The translations under genes were made by a program, and so were the position numbers. Positions 1-8,815 of a stretch of DNA of 64,000 nt are shown here, one piece after another. Position 1 is the first letter of the stretch. Every line of letters starts with the position of its first letter. The notes under the pieces are model-generated. The model did no database searches. It was not told the DNA's origin and was given only the letters and a program-made list of their open reading frames with translations. The stretch comes from Lethocerus indicus (Eukaryota; Arthropoda; Insecta; Hemiptera; Belostomatidae): positions 20,478,365 through 20,542,364 of the forward strand of contig JACDQD010000007.1 in assembly GCA_019843655.1 (NCBI GenBank), read 5' to 3'.

Positions 1-2640
1 TTCGGAGTGTGCAGTGAGCGTCCCGGGGTCGTCCGGGTCCCACGGTGCCCGGATGACCAAGTCGTATACCTTTACGAGAGGCGTCCAGCGCGCGGCCCAG
101 TGTGTTCGGCCGGGAGCCCCGCCTCCGGGAGAGAACAGACTTGTTGTCGGCTGACCGGCACTCGTGTTTCCTCTCGGAGTGTAGTGAGCGTCCTGTTGTC
201 CGTCCCACGGTGCCCGGGATGACCAGTCGTGGCCTTTTACGAGAGGCGTCCAGCGCGCGGCCCAATGTGTTCGGCCGGAGCCCCGCCCGAGAGAGAACAG
301 ACTTGTTGTCGGGCTGACTGGCACTCGTGTTTCCCTCTCGGAGTGTAGTGAGCGTCCTGTTGTCCGTCCCACGGTGCCCGGGATGACCAGTCGTATCACC
401 TTTACGAGGCGTCCAGCGCGGGCCCAATGTGTTCGGCCGGGAGCCCTGCCTCCGGGAGAGAACAGACTTGTTGTCGGGCCTGACCGGCACTCGTGTTTCC
501 TCGGAGTGTAGTGAGCGTCCTGTTGTCCCGGGTCCCACGGTGCCCGGGATGACCAGTCGTATGGCCTTTTACGAGAGGCGTCCAGCGCGTGGCCCAATGT
601 GTTCGGCTGGGAGCCCTGCCTCCGGGAGAGAACAGGGCCGTGCTGACCGGCACTCGTGTTTCCCTCTCGGAGTGTGTAGTGAGCGTCCCGTCGTCCGTCC
701 CACGGTGCCCGGGATGACCAGTCGTATACCTTTTACGAGAGGCGTCCAGCGCGCGGCCCAATGTGTTCGGCCGGGAGCCCCGCCTCCGGGAGAGAACAGA
801 CTTGTTGTCGGGCTGACCGGCACTCGTGTTTCCCTCTCGGAGTGTGTAGTGAGCGTCCCGTTGTCCGTCCCACGGTGCCCGGGATGACCAGTCGTATACC
901 TTTACGAGGCGTCCAGCGCGCGGCCCAATGTGTTCGGCCGGGAGCCCCGCCTCCGGGAGAGAACAGACTTGTTGTCGGGCTGACTGGCACTCGTGTTTCT
1001 CTCGAGTGTGTAGTGAGCGTCCCGTTGTCCGTCCCACGGTGCCCGGATGACCTCAGTCGCATCCTTTTACGAGAGGCGTCCAGCGCGGCCCAATGTGTTT
1101 CGGGCTGGAGCCCCGCCTCCGGGAGAGAAACAGACTTGTTGTCGGGCTGACCGGCACTCCCGTGTTTCCCTCTCGGAGTGTGTAGTGCGTCCCGCTTGTC
1201 CGTCCCACGGTGCCCATGACCAGTCGCATCCTTTTACGAGAGGCGTCCAGCGCGGCCCTGTGTTCGGCCGGGAGCTCCCGCCTCGAGAGAGAACAGACTT
1301 GTTGTCGGGCTGACCCACCACTGTGTTTCTCTCGGAGTGTAGTGAGCGTCCTGTCGTCCCGTCCCACGGTGCCCGGATGACCAGTCGTAGTCGTGGCTAC
1401 CTTTACGAGGCGTCCAGCGCGGCCCATGTGTTCGGCCGGGAGCCCTGCCTCCGGGAGAGAACAGACTTGTTGTCGGGCTGACTGGCACTGTGTTTCCTCT
1501 CGGAGTGTGTAGTGAGCGTCCTGCTGTCCGTCCCACGGTGCCCGGGATGACCAGCCGTATCCTTTACGAGAGGCGTCCAGCGCGCGGCCCAATGTGTGTT
1601 CGGCCGGGAGCCCCGCCTCCGAGAGAGAACAGACTTGTTGTCGGGCTGACCGGCACTCGTGTTTCCCTCTCGGAGTGTGTAGTGAGCGTCCCGTCGTCCG
1701 TCCCACGGTGCCCGGGATGACCAGTCGTTGGCCTTTTACGAGAGGCGTCCAGCGCGCGGCCCAATGTGTTCGGCCGGGAGCCCCGCCTCCGGGAGAGAAC
1801 AGACTTGTTGTCGGGCTGACCGGCACTCGTGTTTCCCTCTCGGAGTGTGTAGTGAGCGTCCCGTTGTCCGTCCCACGGTGCCCGGGATGACCAGTCGTAT
1901 ACCTTTTACGAGAGGCGTCCAGCGCGCGGCCCAATGTGTTCGGCCGGGAGCCCCGCCTCCGGGAGAGAACAGACTTGTTGTCGGGCTGACCGGCACTCGT
2001 GTTTCCCTCTCGGAGTGTGTAGTGAGCGTCCCGTCGTCCGTCCCACGGTGCCCGGGATGACCAGTCGTATACCTTTTACGAGAGGCGTCCAGCGCGCGGC
2101 CCAGTGTGTTCGGCCGGGAGCCCCGCCTCCGGGAGAGAACAGACTTGTTGTCGGGCTGACCGGCACTCGTGTTTCTCTCGGAGTGTGTAGTGAGCGTCCT
2201 GTCGTCCGTCCCACGGTGCCCGGATGACCACTCGTAGACCTTTACGAGAGGCGTCCAGCGCGCGGCCCGCCCAATGTGTTCGGCCGGGAGCCCCGCCTCC
2301 GGGAGAGAACAGACTTGTTGTCGGGCTGACCGGCACTCGTGTTTCCCTCTCGGAGTGTGTAGTGAGCGTCCCGTTGTCCGTCCCACGGTGCCCGGGATGA
2401 CCAGTCGTATACCTTTTACGAGAGGCGTCCAGCGCGGCCCAATGTGTTCTGGCCGGGAGCCCTGCCTCCGGGAGAGAACAGACTTGCTGAGTCGGCTGAC
2501 TGGCACTCGTGCTCTCGGAGTGTGTAGTGAGCGTCCCGTTGTCCGTCCCACGGTGCCCGGGATGACCAGTCGTATACCTTTTACGAGAGGCGTCCAGCGC
2601 GCGGCCCAATGTGTTCGGCCGGGCCCCTGCCTCTCCGGGA
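1..2640. repeat. Satellite class A block (170 bp monomers)
   Basis: Monomers here mostly carry GATGACCAGTCGTATACC and CTTGTTGTCGGGCTGACCGG. The unit length is 170 bp, best seen between about 1740 and 2160, where neighbouring copies are almost identical. One class-B-like half monomer (ACCACTCGTAGACC) sits at about 2224-2240 inside the A block, so exchange between classes has occurred. Copies between 1040 and 1560 carry more small deletions and local duplications than the rest. Confidence 0.85.
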
Positions 2641-3235
2641 GAGAACAGACTTGTTGAGTCGGCCTGACCGACCACTCGTGTTTCCCTCTCGGAGTGTGTA
2701 GTGAGCGTCCGTTGTCCGTCCCACGGTGCCCGGGATGACCACTCGTAGACCTTTACGAGAGGCGTCCAGCGCGCGGCCCAATGTGTTCGGCGGAGGGAGC
2801 CCCGCCTCCGGGAGAAGAACAGACTTGTTTGAGTCGGCCTGACCGACCACTCGTGTTTCCCTCTCGGAGTGTGGTAGGCGTCCCGTTGTCCGTCCCACGG
2901 TGCCAGGATGACCACTCGTAGACCTTTACGAGAGGCGTCCAGCGCGGGCCCAAACGCGGCCGGGCCCCCGCCCCGGAAGAACAGCACTGTTGAAGTCAGC
3001 CTGACCGGCCACCGTGTTTCCTCTCCAGAGTGTGTGGTAGGCGTCCTGTTGTCCGTCCCACGGTGCCGGGATGACCACTCGTGGCTCCTTTACGAGAGGC
3101 GTCCAGCGCGCGGCCCAATGTGTTCGGCGGGAGAGCCCGCCTCCGGGAGAGAACAGACTTGTTGAGTCGGGCTGACCGGCCACTCGTGTTTCCCTCTCGG
3201 TGTGTGTAGTGAGCGTCCCGTTGTCCGTCCCACGG

Positions 3236-3800
3236 TGCCGACCACTGGAGACCTGAGAGGCGTCCACTCGTGTTCGCGGGATAGAGAACAGACTTTTGAC
3301 GGCCTGAGACCACTCGTGTTTCCCTCTCGGAGTGTGTAGTGAGCACGGTGCCCGGGATGACCACTGTAGACCTTTACGAGAGGCGTCCAATGTGTTCGGC
3401 CAGGGAGCCCTGCCTCCGGGAGAGAGAACAGACTTGTTGTCGGGCTGACCGCACTGTGTTTCGGAGTGTGTAGTGAGCGTCTGACGGTGCCCGGGATGAC
3501 CAGTCGTCGAGGCGTCCAGCGCGCGGCCCAATGTGTTCGGCCGGGAGCCCCGCCTCCGGGAGAGAACAGACTTGTTGTCGGGCTGACCGGCACTGTGTAG
3601 TGAGTGAGCGTCCCGTTGTCCGTTCCACGGTGCCCGGGATGACCACTCGACCTTTATAGAGGCGTCCAGCGCGCGGCCCAATGTGTTCGGCCGGGAGCCC
3701 CGAGAGAGGCGTTGAGTCGGCCTGACCGACCACTGTGTTTCTCGGCCGTCCCACGGTGCCCGGGATGACCACTGTAGACCTCGAGAGGCGTCCCCGCCCG
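3236..3800. repeat. Cluster of shortened satellite monomers
   Basis: Successive GAGGCGTCC landmarks fall at about 3260, 3380, 3510, 3660, 3786 and 3925, so these units are 120-150 bp rather than 173. The losses are internal deletions of a few to tens of bases; the retained pieces match the consensus well. Either this part of the array is older and decaying, or the assembly consensus has dropped bases. Confidence 0.75.
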
Positions 3801-4516
3801 GGGAGAGAACAGACTTGTTGAGTCGGCCTGACCGACCACTCGTGTTTCCTCTCGGAGTGTGTAGTGAGCGTCCTGTTGTCCGTCCCACGGTGCCCGGGAT
3901 GACCACTCGTAGACCTTTACGAGAGGCGTCCAGCGCGCGGCCCAATGTGTTCGGCCGGGAGCCCCGCCTCCGGAGGAGAGAACTGGAGTCGGCCCCGGAC
4001 CACTCGTGTTTCCCTCTCGGGTGTAGTGAGCGTCCTGTTGACCGTCCCACGGTGCCCGGGATGACCACTCGGGTGCAGACCTTTTACGAGAGGCGTCCAG
4101 CGCCCAATGTGTTCGGCTGGGAGCCCTGCCTCGGGAGGAACAGACTTGTTGAGTCGGCCTGACCGACCACTCGTGTTCTCCTCGGAGTGTGTAGTGAGCG
4201 TCCCGTTGTCCGTTCCACGGTGCCTGGGATGACCACTCTGTAGACCTTTTTACGAGAGGCGTCCAGCGCGCGGCCCAATGTGCTCGGCTGGGCGCCCCCG
4301 CCTCCGGGAGAGAACAGACTTGTTGAGTCGGCCTGACCGACCACTCGTGTTTTCCCTCTCGGAGTGTGTAGTGAGCGTCCCGTTGTCCGTCCCACGGTGC
4401 CCGGGATGACCACTCGTAGACCTTTTACGAGAGGCGTCCAGCGCGCGGCCCAATGTGTTCGGCCGGGAGCCCCGCCTCCGGGAGAGAACAGACTTGTTGA
4501 GTCGGCCTGACCGACC

Positions 4517-4625
4517 CTGACTCGTGTTTCCTCTCGTATACCTACGAGTGTGTAGCCCCGCCTCCGAGCGTCGGCCGTGTGTGTGTAGTGAGCGTCCCGT
4601 CCCACGGTGCCCTCTCGGGATGACC
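4517..4625. repeat. Rearranged satellite monomer
   Basis: The landmark spacing here is about 213 bp instead of 173. The extra DNA is made of satellite pieces in the wrong order: a class-A-like TATACCTACGAG (about 4537-4548), AGCCCCGCCTCCG (about 4553-4565), a GCGTCGGCCGTGTG piece, and CCTCTCGGGATG where CCCGGGATG is expected. This looks like template switching between monomers, or an assembly join. Confidence 0.7.
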
Positions 4626-6027
4626 ACTCGTAGACCTTTACGAGAGGCGTCCAGCGCGCGGCCCAATGTGTTGGCTGGAGCCCCGCCTCCGGGAGAGAAC
4701 AGACTTGTTGAGTCGGCCCGACCGGACCACTCTGTGTTTCCCTCTCGGAGTGTGTAGTGAGCGTCCCGTTGTCCGTTCCACGGTGCCCGGGATGACCACT
4801 CGTAGACCTTTTACGAGAGGCGTCCAGCGCGCGGCCCAATGTGTTCGGCCGGGAGCCCCGCCTCCGGGAGAGAACAGACTTGTTGAGTCGGCCTGACCGA
4901 CCACTCGTGTTTCCCTCTCGGAGTGTGTAGTGAGCGTCCCGTTGTCCGTTCCACGGTGCCCGGGATGACCACTCGTAGACCTTTTACGAGAGGCGTCCAG
5001 CGCGCGGCCCAATGTGTTCGGCCGGGAGCCCCGCCTCCGGGAGAGAACAGACTTGTTGAGTCGGCCTGACCGACCACTCGTGTTTCCCTCTCGGAGTGTG
5101 TAGTGAGCGTCCCGTTGTCCGTTCCACGGTGCCCGGGATGACCACTCGTAGACCTTTTACGAGAGGCGTCCAGCGCGCGGCCCAATGTGTTCGGCCGGGA
5201 GCCCCGCCTCCGGGAGAGAACAGACTTGTTGAGTCGGCCTGACCGACCACTCGTGTTTCCCTCTCGGAGTGTGTAGTGAGCGTCCCGTTGTCCGTCCACG
5301 GTGCCCGGGATGACCACTCGTAGACCTTTTACGAGAGGCGTCCAGCGCGCGGCCCAATGTGTTCGGCCGGGAGCCCCGCCTCCGGGAGAGAACAGACTTG
5401 TTGAGTCGGCCTGACCGACCACTCGTGTTTCCCTCTCGGAGTGTGTAGTGAGCGTCCCGTTGTCCGTCCCACGGTGCCCGGGATGACCACTCGTAGACCT
5501 TTTACGAGAGGCGTCCAGCGCGCGGCCCAATGTGTTCGGCCGGGAGCCCCGCCTCCGGGAGAGAACAGACTTGTTGAGTCGGCCTGACCGACCACTCGTG
5601 TTTCCCTCTCGGAGTGTGTAGTGAGCGTCCCGTTGTCCGTTCCACGGTGCCCGGGATGGACCACTCGTAGACCTTTACGAGAGGCGTCCAGCGCGCGGCC
5701 CAATGTGTTCGGCTGGCGCCCGCCTCCGGGAGAGAACAGACTTGTTGAGTCGGCCTGACCGACCACTCGTGTTTCCCTCTCGGAGTGTGTAGTGAGCGTC
5801 CCGTTGACCGTCCCACGGTGCCCGGGATGACCACTCGTAGACCTTTTACGAGAGGCGTCCAGCGCGCGGCCCAATGTGTTCGGCCGGGAGCCCCGCCTCC
5901 GGGAGAGAACAGACTTGTTGAGTCGGCCTGACCGACCACTCGTGTTTCCCTCTCGGAGTGTGTAGTGAGCGTCCCGTTGTCCGTTCCACGGTGCCCGGGA
6001 TGACCACTCGTAGACCTTTTACGAGAG

Positions 6028-6429
6028 GCGTCCAGCCGGAATGTGTGTTCGGCCGGGAGCCCCGCCTCCGGGAGAGAACTCAGACCACTTGTTTCCCTCT
6101 CGAGTCGTCCCGTTGTCCGTCCCAGATGGTAGACCTTTAGTCCAGCGCGCGGCCCAATGTGTTCGGCCGTGGGAGAGAACAGACTTGTCCCTGACCGACC
6201 ACTCGTGTTTCCCTCTCGGAGTGTGTAGTGAGCGTCCTGTTGTCCACGGTGCCTGGGATGACCACTCGGACCTTTACGAGAGGCGTCTGTGTTCGGCCGG
6301 GGCCCGCCTCCGGGAGAGAACAGTCCACCGACCACCAGGTGTGTAGTGAGCGTCCCGTTGTCCGTCCCACGGTGCCGGGAGGTTGGCCTTTTACGAAGGC
6401 GTCCACATGTGTTCGGCCGGGAGCCCCCT
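6028..6429. repeat. Degraded right edge of the satellite array
   Basis: The last three to four units (landmarks at about 6026, 6140, 6281 and 6397) are 114-141 bp and have lost several blocks. They follow directly on the most homogeneous part of the array. Loss of unit identity at the edge is the usual pattern when unequal exchange homogenises only the interior. The array ends at the PLE and does not resume after it. Confidence 0.75.
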
Positions 6430-6437
6430 TAAAATCG

Positions 6438-6493
6438 GGTCTAGCAAAGTTCAAACCAGCGAGAGGAGACAGAAACATCACGAACCTCTACAG
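6438..6493 (+). repeat. PLE terminal direct repeat, 5' copy
   Basis: This begins GGTCTAGCAAAG and includes CAGCGAGAGGAGACAGAAAC and ATCACGAACCT. It matches 8751-8806 over about 56 bp, with a perfect block of over 30 bp in the middle. Upstream of it only a few bases separate the element from satellite DNA. PLEs commonly carry such repeats (called pLTRs) because copies insert as partial tandems. Confidence 0.85.
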
Positions 6494-7434
6494 TATTCCA
6501 ACCCCTCCCAGACCACAAAAGGTATACCCAAAATTAGTTTACAGCCAGACAGGCTAACATTCTAAACGCATACACAATTCAAAACTGACAAACTACACAA
6601 GACAACCGCGAACATTTGGTTTAACAAACAGTGCCTCCTCTTAAAAATCACGCCCAACCTATGTAAACGTTAACTTCAAAACTAACTCCCTCCCCGCCCA
6701 GAAAGCAAAACAAATCGCGGAAACCACATGGATAAAATCAGAAATTAGGTCCCTACGCATAAAAAAAGATAAAATCAACACCACACTATACAAACTACAC
6801 TTAGAAATGTCCAAATTCTTACCACAACCACAACTACTAGACTTTATATAGATGAAACCAAAACAAACGCCAAACGAGCCATTAGGAAAAAGATAACACT
6901 CTAAACCAAAAAATCTCAAAACTGACCAAAACTTTATAACAACCCAACACTACTACAAAATTTCACCCCAGAATCGTAAACCTCAACCAACGTTAAATTC
7001 ACCCCCTCAGAACAACAGCTACTAGAAAAAGGCCTGAAATACAACTTAAAACCCAAGAACATTAGGAATACAATCGAACGTAACATCATTGACGCGGAAC
7101 TAGCTCTATCAGTAACCTCCCGGAACCCCTAAAAGAAAAAACCAGACACGCGGTCGCTAACCAATTAGAAAAAACCATAAAACACCACCCAAACAATTAT
7201 CATAACAGAGAACACCAGATAGCCCGAAAAATTCAACAAAAAATTAAAGAAAACCAGTGCGTAATTAAAAAGCCGACAAAGGCAACACCATAGTAGTCAT
7301 GACAAACGCGGAATACAACAAAAAACCACCCAATTTATCAAAGAAAATAATTACGTAAAAATACGTAAAACCTAAATCTCACACCTGACAAAGAATAACA
7401 CAATAGAATTCACAAACGAACTCATAAAACTTAA
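6480..7434 (+). pseudogene. PLE 5' coding remnant (N-terminal region and first RT motif)
   Basis: Translation in shifting frames gives a piece beginning TTANIWFNKQCLLLK near 6604, then a charged stretch around 6690-6845 (KAKQIAETTWIKSEIR), then many stops and frame changes. The best block is ADKGNTIVVMTNAEY at 7272-7316, the conserved motif near the start of PLE reverse transcriptases. It is followed by an acidic, lysine-rich stretch (about 7325-7355) and FTNELIKLKTL near 7408-7440. Known PLE RTs then have more than one hundred residues, including the first catalytic aspartate region, before the next block. Here that interval is absent. No single reading frame survives, so this is a pseudogene rather than a gene with a usable start. 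Confidence 0.8.
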
Positions 7435-8103
7435 AACCCTAACCTTAGTCAAAACTACTTCCAATTTAACGATAAATATTACCAGGGTAGTAACGGACTC
7501 GGAATGGGCAACCCCACATCCGCCATCCTATCCGAACTCTTCCTCCAAGACCTAGAGGACAGACACATTGAGACACTTAAAAATAAATACAACATCAGCC
7601 ACAATATCAGATACGTAGACGACACACTACTAATCACAGACCACCACAACCCCGACGAAATACTAAACGACTTCAACCTCCTCCACCCAAAAATACAATA
7701 CACGATAGAGAATGAAAAAGACGACCAAATTAATTTCTTAGACGTTACCATAAAAAAAGAAAAAGATAGACTCACATTTGACATTTTTAGGAAAGATACC
7801 ACCACAGACACCATCATCCACCAACAATCCAACCACCCACACCAACACAAACTAGCGGCACTAAAATACCTAACAGATAGACTAAACAAATACCCCTTAT
7901 CCAGCGAAAAATATGACAAAGAACATAAAACAATCCTCCAAGTCGCAAAGAACAACGGATATCCCGCCAGTACAATAACAAAACTTTTAAAAAAGAAAGA
8001 GAAGCCCACAACGAACCTCACAAACCCAGAAGAACCCCCCCAAAAAATGGGCCACATTCACTTACGCTGGCCACGAAACCTACAAAATCACGAACATCTT
8101 TAA
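7435..8103 (+). pseudogene. PLE reverse transcriptase, C-terminal half (truncated frame)
   Basis: The longest intact piece of the element is open from about 7435 to the stop at 8101-8103. It starts with NYFQFNDKYYQG (from 7453) and GLGMGNPTSAILSELF, the block that precedes the catalytic loop. The catalytic box RYVDDTLLI follows, with YVDD at 7612-7623. Next come INFLDVTI (about 7729-7752), FRKDTTTDTIIH and NHPHQHKLAAL, the signature that closes PLE reverse transcriptases. Near 8055 the frame slips: the expected connector (TFTYAGHETYKI) continues in another frame, so the last residues of this frame are out-of-frame tail. Upstream motifs are deleted, so the product would be inactive even though the YVDD box is kept. 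An ATG at 7504 lies inside the conserved block and is not a natural start. Confidence 0.9.
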
Positions 8104-8602
8104 AAAACTAAAATTCAAAATATCATACAGAACAACCAATAAATTAGAAAAACACGTCAGCACACAACAACAAAATAAACACAAACAAAGCGGGATATAC
8201 AAGATAACATGCGGATCGTGCGATGGAGTTTACATCGGCCAAACCGGACGAAAATAAGGAACATATAAAAGCCATAAAATACAAAACAGATTCCAATTTC
8301 GCCAACTATATCAAAACACCGGGCACGAAACAATGAACATCAAAAGATCTTTAAAATTATTACACCCAGGTAAAAAAGGAAAAGAATTAGACATTATAGA
8401 AAACCTGGAGATCTTCAAACATAAGAAAAACAACATTATAAGTGAGAAAATTAATTCCCAGAGTGACGCGATATTTACACCTATATATATACCTCTTAAA
8501 GGATCACACCCACCCTACCACCACACCACCCCCTTCCGACAATCTGACTCATACCTAGAAAACGGATTAACAAAATCCGAAGACAAACATAACCCCCAAT
8601 AA
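8055..8602 (+). pseudogene. PLE GIY-YIG endonuclease domain, broken
   Basis: From about 8055 the frame TFTYAGHETYKITNIFKK leads through a basic linker to SGIYKITC (8189-8212) and VYIGQTGR (8228-8251). These are the two halves of the GIY-YIG active site with the CxxC-type pair typical of animal PLEs (ITCGSCDG). A TAA follows at 8255. The domain continues in a second frame (KEHIKAIKYK, from 8256) and, after another slip near 8315, in a third frame running to the stop at 8600-8602 (GHETMNIKRSLKLLH, then LDIIENLEIFKH). In PLEs this nuclease nicks the target for integration. At least three lesions separate the parts of the domain, so the enzyme is dead. Confidence 0.88.
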
Positions 8603-8721
8603 CAATAACAGAACACATATATAAACGGCTGACATACTGACAAACATTACAGCACATGTGAAAGTGACAGTGAAGTGAGGATGCCCAAAAAACATCCAAA
8701 GTGCTAACAGTGACTAACACC
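8603..8721 (+). other. PLE 3' untranslated region
   Basis: This lies between the last coding remnant and the ribozyme-like motif. It contains a short hairpin, GGATG / CATCC at 8679-8697, and a run of AGTGA-type repeats (AAGTGACAGTGAAGTGAGG). No coding signal was seen. Confidence 0.6.
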
Positions 8722-8758
8722 GCTACTGAAGATGGCGAGCAGCCGAAACCGGTCTAGC
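8722..8758 (+). ncRNA. Hammerhead-ribozyme-like motif in the PLE 3' end
   Basis: The motif reads in order: GCTA (8722-8725, stem I 5' strand), CTGAAGA (8726-8732, matching the CUGANGA core), an unpaired T (8733), GGC / GAGCA loop / GCC (8734-8744, stem II), GAAA (8745-8748), a minimal stem III (C-CG-G, 8749-8752), TC (8753-8754) and TAGC (8755-8758, pairing with GCTA). Predicted cleavage is after C8754. Hammerheads with very short stem III are known in PLEs and generally cut as dimers. The one departure from consensus is the extra U between A9 and the base of stem II. Whether it still cuts is unknown. Confidence 0.6.
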
Positions 8759-8806
8759 AAAAGACCTAACCAGCGAGAGGAGACAGAAACATCACGAACC
8801 TACAGG
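8751..8806 (+). repeat. PLE terminal direct repeat, 3' copy
   Basis: This is the partner of 6438-6493, starting GGTCTAGCAAAA and ending ATCACGAACCTACAG. Unlike the 5' copy, it is preceded by the full hammerhead-like core. Immediately after it, GGATATTTTAATCC can form a short stem and probably lies at the 3' end of the element. Confidence 0.85.
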
Positions 8807-8815
8807 ATATTTTAA

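Larger units (their letters stand above)
1..6429. repeat. GC-rich tandem satellite array, 170/173 bp monomer, about 40 copies
   Basis: A head-to-tail array fills the first 6.4 kb and continues past the left edge. Landmarks recur in every intact monomer: GAGAGGCGTCCAGCGCG, CAATGTGTTCGGCCGGGAGC, GGGAGAGAACAGACTTGTTG and GTCCCACGGTGCCCGGGATG. I counted about 40 occurrences of the GAGGCGTCCA landmark. Spacing is 170 bp in the left part (for example 1908 to 2078) and 173 bp in the right part (4813, 4986, 5159). The array is much more GC-rich than the flanking DNA. Long open frames on both strands are by-products: neither 170 nor 173 is divisible by 3, so the frame rotates through successive monomers and the translation is itself repetitive. 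I do not recognise the family. It may be centromeric, heterochromatic or a dispersed minisatellite. No transcription signal was seen. Confidence 0.97.
2641..6429. repeat. Satellite class B block (173 bp monomers)
   Basis: Monomers mostly carry GATGACCACTCGTAGACC and GTTGAGTCGGCCTGACCGAC. The extra bases in the TTGAGTCGG segment and its neighbourhood account for the 3 bp longer unit. Copies from about 4790 to 5990 are nearly identical. Copies at about 3240-3800 and 6030-6429 are shortened and degraded, and a class-A-like copy recurs at about 3400-3600. The PLE begins immediately after the last recognisable satellite bases (GGCCGGGAGCCCC at 6415-6427). Confidence 0.85.
6430..8815 (+). mobile_element. 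Penelope-like retroelement (PLE), defective copy
   Basis: The element has the PLE order: a reverse transcriptase followed by a C-terminal GIY-YIG endonuclease. Visible RT motifs are ADKGNTIVVM (7272-7301) and RYVDDTLLI (YVDD at 7612-7623), followed by INFLDVTI. The endonuclease has SGIYKITC and VYIGQTGR (8189-8251). The sense strand is strongly A- and C-rich, unlike the surrounding DNA. Stops and frameshifts run through the coding part, and the stretch between the ADKGN region and the C-terminal palm is missing, so the copy cannot encode a working protein. Terminal direct repeats (6438-6493 and 8751-8806) and a hammerhead-like motif agree with known PLE architecture. PLEs copy themselves by target-primed reverse transcription. 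I saw no clear target-site duplication. Confidence 0.93.

Noticed and set aside
402..6335. Long open frames on both strands in the first 6.4 kb (up to about 380 residues)
   Set aside because: They translate the satellite. The protein is a rotation of the same three frames, conflicts with equally long frames on the other strand, and breaks wherever a monomer has an indel.
1..6429. CRISPR array
   Set aside because: The units are contiguous 170-173 bp repeats with no unique spacers, and the rest of the window is animal-like.
7479..8057. Minus-strand open frame opposite the PLE reverse transcriptase
   Set aside because: It is the antisense shadow of the A/C-rich RT coding strand and gives a low-complexity hydrophobic product with no known motif.
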